NCBI GenBank assembly: GCA_021810625.1
Contig: JAJZIJ010000009.1
Location: 1 to 64,000, forward strand
Direction: 5' to 3'
DNA: 64,000 bases
Source of the DNA: Acidobacteriota bacterium
Lineage (GTDB): Bacteria; Acidobacteriota; Terriglobia; Terriglobales; Acidobacteriaceae
The translations under genes were made by a program, and so were the position numbers. This document shows positions 7,089 through 16,057 of the stretch, piece by piece (the first letter of the stretch is position 1; each line of letters opens with the position of its first letter). Under the pieces are notes generated by a model, which saw nothing but the letters and a program-made list of their open reading frames with translations, did no database searches and was not told the DNA's origin.

Positions 7089-9284
7089 ATGGCTGGATCG
7101 CCCCCTGCTGAAATTCGTTACTTCAACCGCGAAGAGTCCTGGCTGGACTTCAATCGGCGCGTGCTGGAAGAGGCGCAGGATTCCACCAACCCGTTGCTGG
7201 AGCGAGTAAAGTTTTTAGCAATTACAGCCAGCAATCTGGATGAGTTCTTTGAAGTTCGCGTCGCCGGCATTCTGCAACGCATTGAGGATGGTTACGCCGA
7301 GCGCGGCCCGGATGGGCTGATGCCGCAGCAAATTCTAAATCGCATCACAGAGAAGACCCACGCTTTTGTGGAGGAGCAGTACGTCTGCTGGAAGCAGGAA
7401 CTACTCCCTGCGTTGGCACAAGCCTCCATCCGCGTGCTTCCCTGGCAGCAGCTTGACGAGGCCGCGCGCGAACACGCCATCAGCTTTTATCAAAATGAAG
7501 TCGATCCGCTGCTCACTCCGATCACGATTGATCCCAGCCATCCATTCCCGCGTGTACTCAACAAGGCTCTGTGTCTTGCGTTGCTCCTGCGTCGCAAGCG
7601 AAAGACGACCGCCGGGCCGATTCTGGGCGTGGTCACGGTGCCGCGCGCGCTGCCGCGTCTGGTACCCATCCCTTCGGCTGTCGGAACCTATGACTACATT
7701 TTTTTGCACGACCTGATCGAATCCCAGGCCGCCGCGCTCTATCGCGGCTATGAAGTTCTATCGACAGCCGCCTTTCGCGTCACTCGCAACAGTAACCTCT
7801 ACCTGCAAGGGGAAGAATCCCGCAACCTGCTGGAGAGCGTGCGCGCGGAATTGCACAACCGCCGCAAAGGCGACGCGGTTCGCATGGAGATTGAAAAAGA
7901 CGCGCATCTGGAAATCATCGAACGGCTGCGCACAAACTTTGAACTGGAGGAGTTTCAGGTCTTCCGCACCGATGGCCCCGTCAATCTGTCGCGGCTGATG
8001 AATCTCTACACCAAGACACCGATGCCGCAGTTGAAATATCCGCCGTTTATTCCGCGTGAACTGCGCTTGAATCGACAATCCTCCAACCTATTTGACGAAC
8101 TACGCAAGCGCGACCTTTTGCTGCATCATCCCTACGATTCCTACGACGCGGTCGTGGACATGATTCAGGCCGCCGCCGAGGATCCAGACGTACTTTCCAT
8201 CAAACAAACACTCTATCGAACCACAGCCAACTCGGCGATCTTTCAAGCGTTGCGCGAAGCGGCCCAGAGCAAGGAAGTAACCGTCGTCGTCGAACTGATG
8301 GCGCGCTTTGACGAGGCTTCCAACATCCGCTGGTCGCGTGACCTGGAGGACGCTGGCGTACAGGTCTTTCACGGCATCGTCGGCATCAAGACGCATTCCA
8401 AAATGGCCCTGTTGGTGCGGCGCGACCCGGACGGCAGTGTTCGCCGCTACGCGCATCTGGGAACCGGCAACTACAACGCAGAAATGGCACGTTATTACAC
8501 CGACATCAGCCTGCTGACCGCCAATCCAATCCTTACCGGAGCCGTTCACTCCGTTTTTAATTATCTGACGGCCAACTCGGAATCCGATGATTATCGTCCG
8601 TTGCTGGTGGCTCCCCTCACCCTGGCCGAGGGATTCATTCGCCTGATTCATCGTGAGGCTGAACATGCGCGCAATGGCCGCCCGGCGTGCATCCTTGCCA
8701 AGATGAACTCGTTGCTGGAGCAAGGAGCGATCGAGGCGCTATATCAGGCATCGCAAGCCGGAGTCTCCATTGACCTGATCGTTCGTGGCATCTGCGCGCT
8801 GCGTCCGGGCGTTCCGGGCCTCAGCGAAAACATTCGCGTGCGCTCCATCGTTGGGCAATTTCTGGAGCACAGCCGCATTTTTTATTTTCAGAATGACGGC
8901 GACGAGGAAATCTTTTGCGGCAGCGCCGATTGGATGCAGCGCAACTTCTTTGAACGTTGCGAGGTCGTTTTTCCTGTGCTGGATCCGCTGCTGCGCCAAA
9001 GAATTCGCGAGGATATTTTCAGCGCATATCTGGCCGACACGCGAAAAACCCGTTGGCTGCTGCCCACCGGACAGTACGTTCGCGCAACCAACACGCTGGC
9101 AGCATCCTCCGGGGGATTTTCCGCGCAGGAGTATTTCATGCGTCAGGCGGAAGGCAAAGCGCTGGTCGAACTGCCTTCCCTGCCGGCAACGCCACCGCCA
9201 GCAACAAAAAATATGTCCGCCTTGAAACATGGCCCGCACAGGCCGGAGCGACGCAAACGAGCAGCGAAAAAAATCGCATCTTAA
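7089..9284 (+). CDS. ppk: Polyphosphate kinase
   Basis: 731 aa, normal for PPK1, which reversibly polymerises the gamma-phosphate of ATP into polyphosphate. The N-terminal domain shows YFNREESWLDFNRRVLEEA and FLAITASNLDEFFEVRVAG. The catalytic half shows KQTLYRT near residue 380, RFDEASNIRW, GIVGIKTHSKMALLVRR, and RYAHLGTGNYN with the autophosphorylated His. A second conserved region with FCGSADWMQRN lies near residue 615. The C-terminal tail (last ~35 residues) is Ala/Pro/Lys/Arg-rich. It heads a plus-strand block with a membrane protein, a methyltransferase and sixA; the convergent ppx/gppA beyond could hydrolyse the product. Confidence 0.97.
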   Translation: MAGSPPAEIRYFNREESWLDFNRRVLEEAQDSTNPLLERVKFLAITASNLDEFFEVRVAGILQRIEDGYAERGPDGLMPQQILNRITEKTHAFVEEQYVCWKQELLPALAQASIRVLPWQQLDEAAREHAISFYQNEVDPLLTPITIDPSHPFPRVLNKALCLALLLRRKRKTTAGPILGVVTVPRALPRLVPIPSAVGTYDYIFLHDLIESQAAALYRGYEVLSTAAFRVTRNSNLYLQGEESRNLLESVRAELHNRRKGDAVRMEIEKDAHLEIIERLRTNFELEEFQVFRTDGPVNLSRLMNLYTKTPMPQLKYPPFIPRELRLNRQSSNLFDELRKRDLLLHHPYDSYDAVVDMIQAAAEDPDVLSIKQTLYRTTANSAIFQALREAAQSKEVTVVVELMARFDEASNIRWSRDLEDAGVQVFHGIVGIKTHSKMALLVRRDPDGSVRRYAHLGTGNYNAEMARYYTDISLLTANPILTGAVHSVFNYLTANSESDDYRPLLVAPLTLAEGFIRLIHREAEHARNGRPACILAKMNSLLEQGAIEALYQASQAGVSIDLIVRGICALRPGVPGLSENIRVRSIVGQFLEHSRIFYFQNDGDEEIFCGSADWMQRNFFERCEVVFPVLDPLLRQRIREDIFSAYLADTRKTRWLLPTGQYVRATNTLAASSGGFSAQEYFMRQAEGKALVELPSLPATPPPATKNMSALKHGPHRPERRKRAAKKIAS

Positions 9285-9285
9285 A

Positions 9286-9319
9286 AAGTGGATTCCTATC
9301 GGCAAGTGGATTCCTATCG
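9286..9319 (+). repeat. 16-bp tandem duplication after ppk stop
   Basis: AAGTGGATTCCTATCG occurs twice with an 18-bp period (9286-9301, 9304-9319), immediately after the ppk TAA. Confidence 0.85.
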
Positions 9320-9353
9320 TCGGTGCCAGCTTAAAAATGGAGCCATTCTGAAT

Positions 9354-10274
9354 ATGTCCACCACGCTCGCGCCCATATCGACCTCCAGATTGTTCACGCT
9401 GCCACGTCATTCTCCGCTGGTGTGGTGGCATCTGCTCAGCCTGGATGCGCCGACCGTCGCCGTAGTGTGGAGTTGGGCCTTTGCGCGCGCCTTCGACATC
9501 GCATTGCCTTGGTTTGCCCTGCTCACATTGGGCCTGGGAACCTGGTGCGTCTACGTTGCTGACAGATTGCTGGACGGCTGGCGCTCAGGCCGATCCACGC
9601 AACTCCGGGAACGACATCTTTTTTATGCGCGTCACCGTCGGATATTTCTTTCCGCGCTCGTCGCGGCATTTCTCCCGTTGATCTACTTCCTTTTTCTTCG
9701 CGTTGCACACGCTGTTCGCATCGACGATGTTCTGCTGGCAACGCTCGGCCTCGTCTACTTTATTCTGATTCACGGCCCGGACAAACACGATACCAACGGA
9801 AGGCGCGCATGGATGCCCAGGAAACTCTGGATACCCAAAGAAATTACGGTGGGAATTTTATTTGCTGTCGCAACAGCCATCCCTGCCTGGTCGCGGCTGC
9901 ATGGCGCCCCCCTGTGGATGCCGATGGTCGTCGTTCTTTTCTCTGGCATCTGCTGCTGGAACTGTATTGCCATTCAAATCTGGGAGAATGGCTGCGTGCA
10001 GGATTCTCGTCGCGCCGAACCTGTCCATCCTCTGACGGCATGGGTGGGCGCGCGCCTGCAATGGTTTGCAGCGGCGCTGTTCATCGTTGCTGTTGGCGTG
10101 GCGGCACTGGCTCCCACGCCGGAAATACGCATTCTGGCAGCGCTTTGCTCCCTGAGTGGAGTTTTTTTTCTGCTGCTCCACCATTTCCACCAGCGAATGC
10201 ACAGTCGCACTCTGCGCGTTACCGTCGATATGGCGCTGCTGACACCGCTGTTGTGGATGCTCGTCCTCCGCTAA
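9354..10274 (+). CDS. Multi-pass membrane protein, UbiA-like
   Basis: 306 aa from ATG 9354 (the frame is open from 9288, but that stretch is the repeat region). About eight hydrophobic segments are spread evenly (for example FALLTLGLGTWCVYVA, LSALVAAFLPLIYFLF, AAALFIVAVGVAALA). The spacing of helices and an acidic VADRLLDG segment after helix 2 recall UbiA-type prenyltransferases, but the canonical NDxxDxxxD motif is not present, so no enzymatic function is claimed. It ends 6 nt before the methyltransferase gene, consistent with an operon. Confidence 0.6.
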   Translation: MSTTLAPISTSRLFTLPRHSPLVWWHLLSLDAPTVAVVWSWAFARAFDIALPWFALLTLGLGTWCVYVADRLLDGWRSGRSTQLRERHLFYARHRRIFLSALVAAFLPLIYFLFLRVAHAVRIDDVLLATLGLVYFILIHGPDKHDTNGRRAWMPRKLWIPKEITVGILFAVATAIPAWSRLHGAPLWMPMVVVLFSGICCWNCIAIQIWENGCVQDSRRAEPVHPLTAWVGARLQWFAAALFIVAVGVAALAPTPEIRILAALCSLSGVFFLLLHHFHQRMHSRTLRVTVDMALLTPLLWMLVLR

Positions 10275-10280
10275 AAATCC

Positions 10281-10985
10281 ATGCGCACAAGACCTGCACC
10301 CAATGAAAATCGGCCCACTCCCAACTTCGATCGGCTGGCCAGGCTCTATCGCTGGCTGGAATACGCCAGCTTTGGCCCCATGTTGGAACGCTGCCGCTTT
10401 TACTTTCTGCCTGCCTGCGCCACGGCGCGACGCGCGCTCATTCTTGGCGATGGAGATGGACGCTTCACGCAACGGCTGTTGCAAGCCAATCCATTCCTTG
10501 AAGTCGATGCTGTCGATGCCAGCGCGCAAATGTTGCAGCAATTGCGCCAGCGTGTCGCCTCCTCTGGCACGGACGATGCGCTGCGCGTGCATACGCTGCG
10601 CGCCGACATTCGCGCATTCACCCCGGAGCGGCGCGACAATGATCCCGGATACGACCTTGTCGTCTCCCACTTTTTTCTGGATTGCCTCACGCCAAATGAA
10701 ATCGACGCTCTGGCGGATCGCCTGCGAGAATGCCTTGCTCCCGATGCTCTCTGGCTCATCTCTGACTTTGCGATTCCGCAGCGCGGCTGGCTGCGTCCCG
10801 TGGCGCAACTGGTTGTCCGCTCTCTTTACTTCGCCTTTGATTGCCTGACCCGGCTTCGCATAAAAAAACTTCCAGACTACGCTGGCGCATTGGAGCAACA
10901 TGGTTTTTTCCAAGTACAACAGAAAACCTTTCTGGGCGGATTGCTGACCACGGAACTTTGGCAGAAACAATCGAGCAAGCCGTAA
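10281..10985 (+). CDS. Class I SAM-dependent methyltransferase
   Basis: 234 aa. The Rossmann-fold motif I is RRALILGDGDGRFTQRLL (near residues 53-70), followed by an acidic strand end in VDAVDASAQML, where Asp would bind the SAM ribose. Motif IV is YDLVVSHFFLDCLT. Overall it resembles UbiE/methyltransferase-11 type enzymes; the substrate is unknown. It lies 6 nt after the membrane protein gene and 17 nt before sixA, all on the same strand, suggesting one transcript. Pairing with a UbiA-like protein hints at a lipid or quinone substrate, but this is weak. Confidence 0.8.
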   Translation: MRTRPAPNENRPTPNFDRLARLYRWLEYASFGPMLERCRFYFLPACATARRALILGDGDGRFTQRLLQANPFLEVDAVDASAQMLQQLRQRVASSGTDDALRVHTLRADIRAFTPERRDNDPGYDLVVSHFFLDCLTPNEIDALADRLRECLAPDALWLISDFAIPQRGWLRPVAQLVVRSLYFAFDCLTRLRIKKLPDYAGALEQHGFFQVQQKTFLGGLLTTELWQKQSSKP

Positions 10986-11002
10986 AATACATTCCATACT
11001 CC

Positions 11003-11536
11003 ATGACGAATCTGTATCTTCTCCGCCACGCCAACGCCGGACAGCGACGCTCCAACCCGGAACTCGATCAGAAACGCCCTCTCGATAAGGAAGGAAAAGC
11101 GCAGTGTCTCCTGATCGGCGGCATACTGAATGCCTTGAAGGTGCAGTTCGACTGCGTTGTCTCCAGCCCATTGAAACGCGCCTTGCAAACGGCATCCTTG
11201 GTGGGAACAGAGACCGGATATGAACAGAAGATTGTCGTCAGCGCTGCATTGTCTCCATCGGGGACGTGGCGCGATTTTCAGGCATTGCTTGATGGATTTT
11301 CTGGATATGAAGATGTACTGCTTGTAGGTCACAATCCCAATCTGACCCATCATCTCACCGCGCTGCTCTGCGCTTCAGCTACAGCAGAACCGATCCGCTT
11401 GCGCAAGGGTGCCCTCGTCAAAATAGACATGAACCGCGTCTCAGGCAGGCTGCAATGGCTCTTCGACCCAAAGCTGGCGCGAACCATTCAGTCGAGTTCC
11501 GTGACCAGATCGCGCCCAAAGACCTCACGAAAATAA
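11003..11536 (+). CDS. sixA: Phosphohistidine phosphatase SixA-like
   Basis: 177 aa histidine-phosphatase (phosphoglycerate mutase-like) protein. The catalytic RHA motif is at residues 8-10 (YLLRHANAG), the second arginine region is VVSSPLKRALQTA, and the second catalytic His is in LLVGHNPNL. SixA-type enzymes remove phosphate from His residues, for example on phosphorelay or PTS proteins. ATG 11003 gives the standard family N-terminus; the frame is open further upstream into the methyltransferase gene. The last 49 nt overlap the convergent ppx/gppA gene. Confidence 0.88.
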   Translation: MTNLYLLRHANAGQRRSNPELDQKRPLDKEGKAQCLLIGGILNALKVQFDCVVSSPLKRALQTASLVGTETGYEQKIVVSAALSPSGTWRDFQALLDGFSGYEDVLLVGHNPNLTHHLTALLCASATAEPIRLRKGALVKIDMNRVSGRLQWLFDPKLARTIQSSSVTRSRPKTSRK

Positions 11537-13020
11537 TCGGCTTCCTTGCGCAGCGACCATAGCTCCAACTCCGCGCCGGTGCGCCCCGGAGTGATCTTCA
11601 GCAACACGCGCCGGGGATGGACGCTTGTGCGCGCGCGCAGCACATCGCTGGCGCGATCCTGATGCAGCGCGACCGCCAGCCGCAATAACACCACGGCCCG
11701 CTGCACATGACGATGCTCCTGCACTGGAACACTGCGCGTCACACGGTCATTCGCATTCGGACGCGACTTTCCCAGATAGCGCGCAATGGCGGAGGTGATG
11801 GCGCGCTGCTCTGGCGTAAACCCGTATAGCTCCGAGTTGGCGATGATGTACTGCGTGTGCCGATGGTAGCCCTGATAGTTCATGAATTTTCCCGCTTCGT
11901 GCATCATCGCCGCAGCCTCCAGCCATAGCTGGTACTCTCTGGGGAGTTCATGGACACGTTGCAGATCGACAAAGAGTTGCGCGACGTGGGCACGCACCGA
12001 TTCGGCGCGCTTGGGATCGACCCCATAATGCCGACAAAGCTCCAGAACGCTGGCCCAGCGCTCCTCTTCAAAGCGATGATGCGCGGAGGTGCGCTCTTCG
12101 GTTTCGGCGTGCATCAGCGCCAGAATGCCGTCGCGCAGCCCCATCGGGGAATAACGAAACCCCGGCAAATGCAGTCGTTCGAGCATGGCGGCGTACACAT
12201 TCGCGCCCGCCACAATAATCTCCGAGCGGCGCGGCCCAATGCCAGTCACGCCAGCGCGCTGCACATCCGTCATGCGCGTCAGTTTGTCGGTAAGCTTGCG
12301 AACCAGTTCCGTCTTTGCTGGCACCGTTGATGCAACCTGACGTTTGCTTTTTCCGCTTGCGCGAATTGCATCCGTCAGCGCCGCTGCCGTGCCCGATGTG
12401 GCATAGACCGTTGTTACGCGATGGTCGGTCAGTTTGCGCTCGGCGCGGCGCAACTCGCGCTGCACAAACTTTCGCATCCGCGCAATCTCATCCGCCGTCG
12501 GCGGATCGTGGCGCAGAAACTCTCGCGTCAACCGCACGGCTCCCAGCGGCAGGCTCACCATCTCGCGGATTCGCCCCTGCTCGGAGAGCGTGATCTCGCA
12601 GCTTCCGCCCCCAAGATCGACCAGCAAACAGCGTCCGCGCGCGCCCGGCTCATTGGACACCACGCCCAGATGAATCAGCCGTCCCTCTTCCAGCCCGGAG
12701 ATGATTTCCACCTTCCAGCCCGTTGCCGAATGCACCCAGGAGACAAACGCCTGCTGGTTGCGCGCATCGCGCATGGCGCTGGTGGCCACCACGCGCAGAC
12801 GATCCACGGCGTGAGCCTGCACTGCCTTATGAAAACGCCGCAGGGCGCGAATAGTATTCGCCATCGCCTCCGGCGAAACCATGCCGCTTTCAAAGACGCT
12901 CTCGCCCAGCCGTGTCACTTCGCGGTCTTCATGCAGCGTCCGCATTCGATGATTCTGCACGCCAGCGATCTTCAACCGACAGGAGTTGGAGCCAATGTCC
13001 ACCGCAGCGTACGTTCTCAT
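11488..13020 (-). CDS. ppx: Exopolyphosphatase / pppGpp phosphohydrolase
   Basis: 510 aa, the length of two-domain Ppx/GppA enzymes. The N-terminal sugar-kinase-like fold has VDIGSNSCRLKIAG (phosphate loop 1), VVATSAMRDARN, ISGLEEGRLIHLGV and the second phosphate loop LLVDLGGGSCEITL. The C-terminal half (about residues 315-500) is an HD-type helical domain with AAAMMHEAGKFMNYQGYHRH. These proteins hydrolyse polyphosphate from the ends and/or pppGpp; which one cannot be decided here. Being near ppk on the opposite strand, it fits polyphosphate turnover. It overlaps sixA tail to tail by 49 bp. Confidence 0.93.
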   Translation of the reverse strand: MRTYAAVDIGSNSCRLKIAGVQNHRMRTLHEDREVTRLGESVFESGMVSPEAMANTIRALRRFHKAVQAHAVDRLRVVATSAMRDARNQQAFVSWVHSATGWKVEIISGLEEGRLIHLGVVSNEPGARGRCLLVDLGGGSCEITLSEQGRIREMVSLPLGAVRLTREFLRHDPPTADEIARMRKFVQRELRRAERKLTDHRVTTVYATSGTAAALTDAIRASGKSKRQVASTVPAKTELVRKLTDKLTRMTDVQRAGVTGIGPRRSEIIVAGANVYAAMLERLHLPGFRYSPMGLRDGILALMHAETEERTSAHHRFEEERWASVLELCRHYGVDPKRAESVRAHVAQLFVDLQRVHELPREYQLWLEAAAMMHEAGKFMNYQGYHRHTQYIIANSELYGFTPEQRAITSAIARYLGKSRPNANDRVTRSVPVQEHRHVQRAVVLLRLAVALHQDRASDVLRARTSVHPRRVLLKITPGRTGAELELWSLRKEADYFREVFGRDLVTELD

Positions 13021-13148
13021 GCTTTCTCCGATACCCTTTCACGAAGCGTTCAGGATCGCCCGCAGGCCAATCTCAAGATATATCCAGCGTAGTGCATTCC
13101 GGCAGACACATTCGACTGCTATTCTGAAATAGATATTTCACTCGACCC

Positions 13149-15110
13149 ATGCAGACCCCTGAAAACTCCGCCGCCACCCACGCCTCATCCGCTGAAAAGC
13201 CCGTCCGTGGGATGTTTCCGCTTTCCCTGACGACGGAATGGCTGATCCTGGGCCTTGTCTTTTTTGCCGTCTATTTTGCGGCGCTATTTTCTCCCTCGTT
13301 ATTGGATGATGCCGACGCAACGCACGCGCAAGCAGCGCAGCACATGGCCATCAGCGGCGATTACGTCACATTGAAAGTCGATGGCATTCGCTATCTGGAA
13401 AAACCTCCGCTCCCCTATTGGCTGGCAGCGACGGATTATCATCTCTTCGGCTTCAATGTTTTTGCCACGCATCTGCCGCAGACGCTGGCTGTGCTGGGCT
13501 GCGCGCTGCTGGCATTCTTCTGGGCGCGTCGAGCCTACTCCGAACGCGCCGCCTTTTACGCTGCGCTGGCGTTTCTGACCTCCATCGGCGTCTTTCTTTT
13601 TACGCGATGGTTTATTCCAGAATCCATTCTGACCTTGCTGATTGCGCTGGCGCTGTATTTATTTTTGACTGGGTTGGAAGATCATCGCCCATCGCGCCTC
13701 TATGCCGCCTATGCCATGCTGGCTCTGGCCATGCTGGCCAAGGGATTGATCGCGCCCGTATTTTTTCTTGGCGCAGTTCTTCCCTATCTATTATTGACGG
13801 GGGAATATCGCCGCTGGCGGGAGTTTCACTTATTCAGCGGCACGCTGCTCTTTCTGCTGATTGCCGCGCCGTGGCACATTCTTGCCAGCCTGCACAATCC
13901 CGACCAAGGCCATCCCGTCGGCAATATCCCCACCTTCGGCAACGTGCATGGATTTCTCTATTTTTATTTCATCAATGAGCATGTCCTGCGCTTTCTCGGC
14001 AAACGCTATCCGCATGATTACAACAAGCAGCCCAGCTATGTCTTCTGGTTTTCGCATCTGGTCTGGCTCTTCCCGTGGAGTCTCTATTGGCCTGCGGCGC
14101 TGCATCGCGCCTGGCGCAATCGAAACAGGCAAAGCTCGGCGACCAATGCAGCCCCGCTCCTGGAGCGCTTTCGCCATCGCAGCTTCGCGGGTAAATCCAC
14201 GTTGCTGCTGGCGCTATATGCGGGCTTCATCCTCATCTTTTTTTCCTTTTCCACAAATCAGGAGTATTACACCTATCCCGCCTACTTCCCCTTGCTGATG
14301 CTGACCGCCGTCGCGCTGGCAGGCATGGAAGAGGAGTTTTCCACCCACTCCAGCGGCGATGCAGCCCCGGCGCTACGCGGCGACCTGCGATGGCTGCAAG
14401 GCGCGCACGCTCTCTTTGCGCTGGTTGGGACAACGGGGGCAATGGCGTTGGGTTATGGCCTGTGGGCCTCGCGGCATCTTCCCTTTGTCGCCGACATTGG
14501 CTCGCTGCTGGCCCATCGCGATGTCGGCGGCTACTCGCTTTCGATGTCGCACTTCTTTGATCTGACGGGGCCGTCATTCGCGGCGCTGCGCCTGCCTGCG
14601 ACGTTGGCGGCCATTGCGTTGCTGCTGGGGCCATTGCTGGCATGGAGACTGCGCGCGCGGCTGCATCACCTGAGTGCTACCCTCACAACAGCCCTGACCG
14701 CAGCCGTCTTTCTGATTGCCGCGCACATTGCCTTTGCGCGCTTTGGGCCGATGATGTCCTCGCGCCCGATGGCCGATACAATCAACCGTCTGGCTGGCCC
14801 CAACGACGTGCTGATGCTTTACGGCGACCAGTCGTATGGGTCTTCGATTATTTTTTATACGCGGCGGCCAGCCTATCTGGTCAACGGACGCAGCACGTCG
14901 ATGCTCTGGGGATCGTACTATCCCGATGCGCCACACATCTTTTTGACGGATGCCGACCTGCTGGCAATGTGGGGCCACGGCCCACGAAAATTTCTGTTTG
15001 TTCCCGGGGATGATCGCGACCACGTTGAAGCCCTTCTGCAAGGACGCTTCACGCAATTGCAGGAGCTTTCTGACAAAGTGTTGCTGACGGATCGGCCACT
15101 CTCCCAATAA
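13149..15110 (+). CDS. GT39/ArnT-like membrane glycosyltransferase
   Basis: 653 aa with about a dozen hydrophobic segments. The first periplasmic loop carries the diagnostic acidic pair and motif of the PMT/ArnT superfamily: LDDADATHAQAAQHMAISGD, then YLEKPPLPYW. Such enzymes move a sugar from a polyprenyl-phosphate carrier to lipid A, protein or another acceptor at the outer face of the inner membrane. The C-terminal soluble part (after about residue 540) has DVLMLYGDQSYGSSIIFYT, as in ArnT-like proteins. The acceptor is unknown. Its stop is 10 bp from that of the convergent flgL with no terminator between them; a link to flagellin or LPS decoration is speculative. Confidence 0.85.
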   Translation: MQTPENSAATHASSAEKPVRGMFPLSLTTEWLILGLVFFAVYFAALFSPSLLDDADATHAQAAQHMAISGDYVTLKVDGIRYLEKPPLPYWLAATDYHLFGFNVFATHLPQTLAVLGCALLAFFWARRAYSERAAFYAALAFLTSIGVFLFTRWFIPESILTLLIALALYLFLTGLEDHRPSRLYAAYAMLALAMLAKGLIAPVFFLGAVLPYLLLTGEYRRWREFHLFSGTLLFLLIAAPWHILASLHNPDQGHPVGNIPTFGNVHGFLYFYFINEHVLRFLGKRYPHDYNKQPSYVFWFSHLVWLFPWSLYWPAALHRAWRNRNRQSSATNAAPLLERFRHRSFAGKSTLLLALYAGFILIFFSFSTNQEYYTYPAYFPLLMLTAVALAGMEEEFSTHSSGDAAPALRGDLRWLQGAHALFALVGTTGAMALGYGLWASRHLPFVADIGSLLAHRDVGGYSLSMSHFFDLTGPSFAALRLPATLAAIALLLGPLLAWRLRARLHHLSATLTTALTAAVFLIAAHIAFARFGPMMSSRPMADTINRLAGPNDVLMLYGDQSYGSSIIFYTRRPAYLVNGRSTSMLWGSYYPDAPHIFLTDADLLAMWGHGPRKFLFVPGDDRDHVEALLQGRFTQLQELSDKVLLTDRPLSQ

Positions 15111-15120
15111 CGGCGGAACG

Positions 15121-16020
15121 TCAGTTCAACCGGCTAAACAGTGTTGGCAGCGCGTCCAGATTGGCGATCATGTCAATCAGAGATGTGTTCTGCGTCGTGG
15201 TCTGGCTCAACTCTGCGGCCAGCTTCGCCGGATTGGACTGAATAACGGCATTTTGCGCAGCCTGCAATTGAGTCGTCTCACTCTGCGCATAGGTGCTGCT
15301 GGCCTGTAAGCGGCTCAGGCCGTTGTCCAGAATGACGCGCTGCTGCGAGACGGTCTGCAATCCTGCCGACAAATGGGAAATATCCACGGCAATCGTGCTG
15401 GCCGAAGCGCCGGTCGAGAAATCGTTGATGAGCGTATTCATCGTAGCCAGAACGCCCGTACTGCCGGAACCAAAGACCTGATTGCCCGGCAGATTCATCT
15501 GGATGTTTTGGCCGTTGGGCGTGACGGCATACGTGACCGTGCTGTCTCCGCTGTAGAGAACCAACGGCGGCGATCCTGGACTCAGAGCAAAGGGTTGTGT
15601 CTGCGTCCGGCTCCCGGCAAAGAGATACTGGCCCTGATAGCTGCTATTGGCCAGCGACACCACCTCGTCGCGTATCCCCGCCAATTGATTTGTAACAGCG
15701 GCCACATTGGACGCGTTAAGCGTTCCATTATTGCCTTGCGTCGCCAGCGAGATGGCCGAGGTCAATTGCGTGACCACGCTGCCGAGCGCCGTGTCCGTCA
15801 CCTGCATCTGACTTCCCAGCGTGCTTGCGCTCTGAATAAAGCTGTCATTGGCGCTAATTTCCGAGCGCAGCAGATAGTCCTGCGATGCCGCCGCAGGATT
15901 GTCCGAGAGGCTGTTGACGCTGACCCCCGTGGATATTTCGTTGGTGTAGGTCTGCTCGTTTGCTTGTACCTGATTCACCGCCGAGATCAGGTTCTGCACA
16001 AAATTGGGATCAATGCGCAT
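15121..16020 (-). CDS. flgL: Flagellar hook-filament junction protein FlgL
   Basis: 299 aa from ATG 16020, preceded by AAGGGG. The N-terminus has the flagellin-like coiled-coil stretch (QANEQTYTNEISTG, SDNPAAASQDYLLRSEI) and the C-terminus the matching helix (SSTYAQSETTQLQAAQNAVIQ), as in all hook-associated proteins. It forms the second junction ring between hook and filament after export. It is the last gene of the flgM-flgN-flgK-flgL unit, 37 nt after flgK, probably transcribed from the sigma-28 promoter upstream of flgM. Confidence 0.93.
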   Translation of the reverse strand: MRIDPNFVQNLISAVNQVQANEQTYTNEISTGVSVNSLSDNPAAASQDYLLRSEISANDSFIQSASTLGSQMQVTDTALGSVVTQLTSAISLATQGNNGTLNASNVAAVTNQLAGIRDEVVSLANSSYQGQYLFAGSRTQTQPFALSPGSPPLVLYSGDSTVTYAVTPNGQNIQMNLPGNQVFGSGSTGVLATMNTLINDFSTGASASTIAVDISHLSAGLQTVSQQRVILDNGLSRLQASSTYAQSETTQLQAAQNAVIQSNPAKLAAELSQTTTQNTSLIDMIANLDALPTLFSRLN

Positions 16021-16057
16021 CGTCGTTTTTCCCCTTCTGCTGAAAACTTTCTTCCGC

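Noticed and set aside
9858-11195. 445-aa minus-strand ORF over the methyltransferase region
   Set aside because: It overlaps three sense genes with recognisable motifs and has shadow-like composition.
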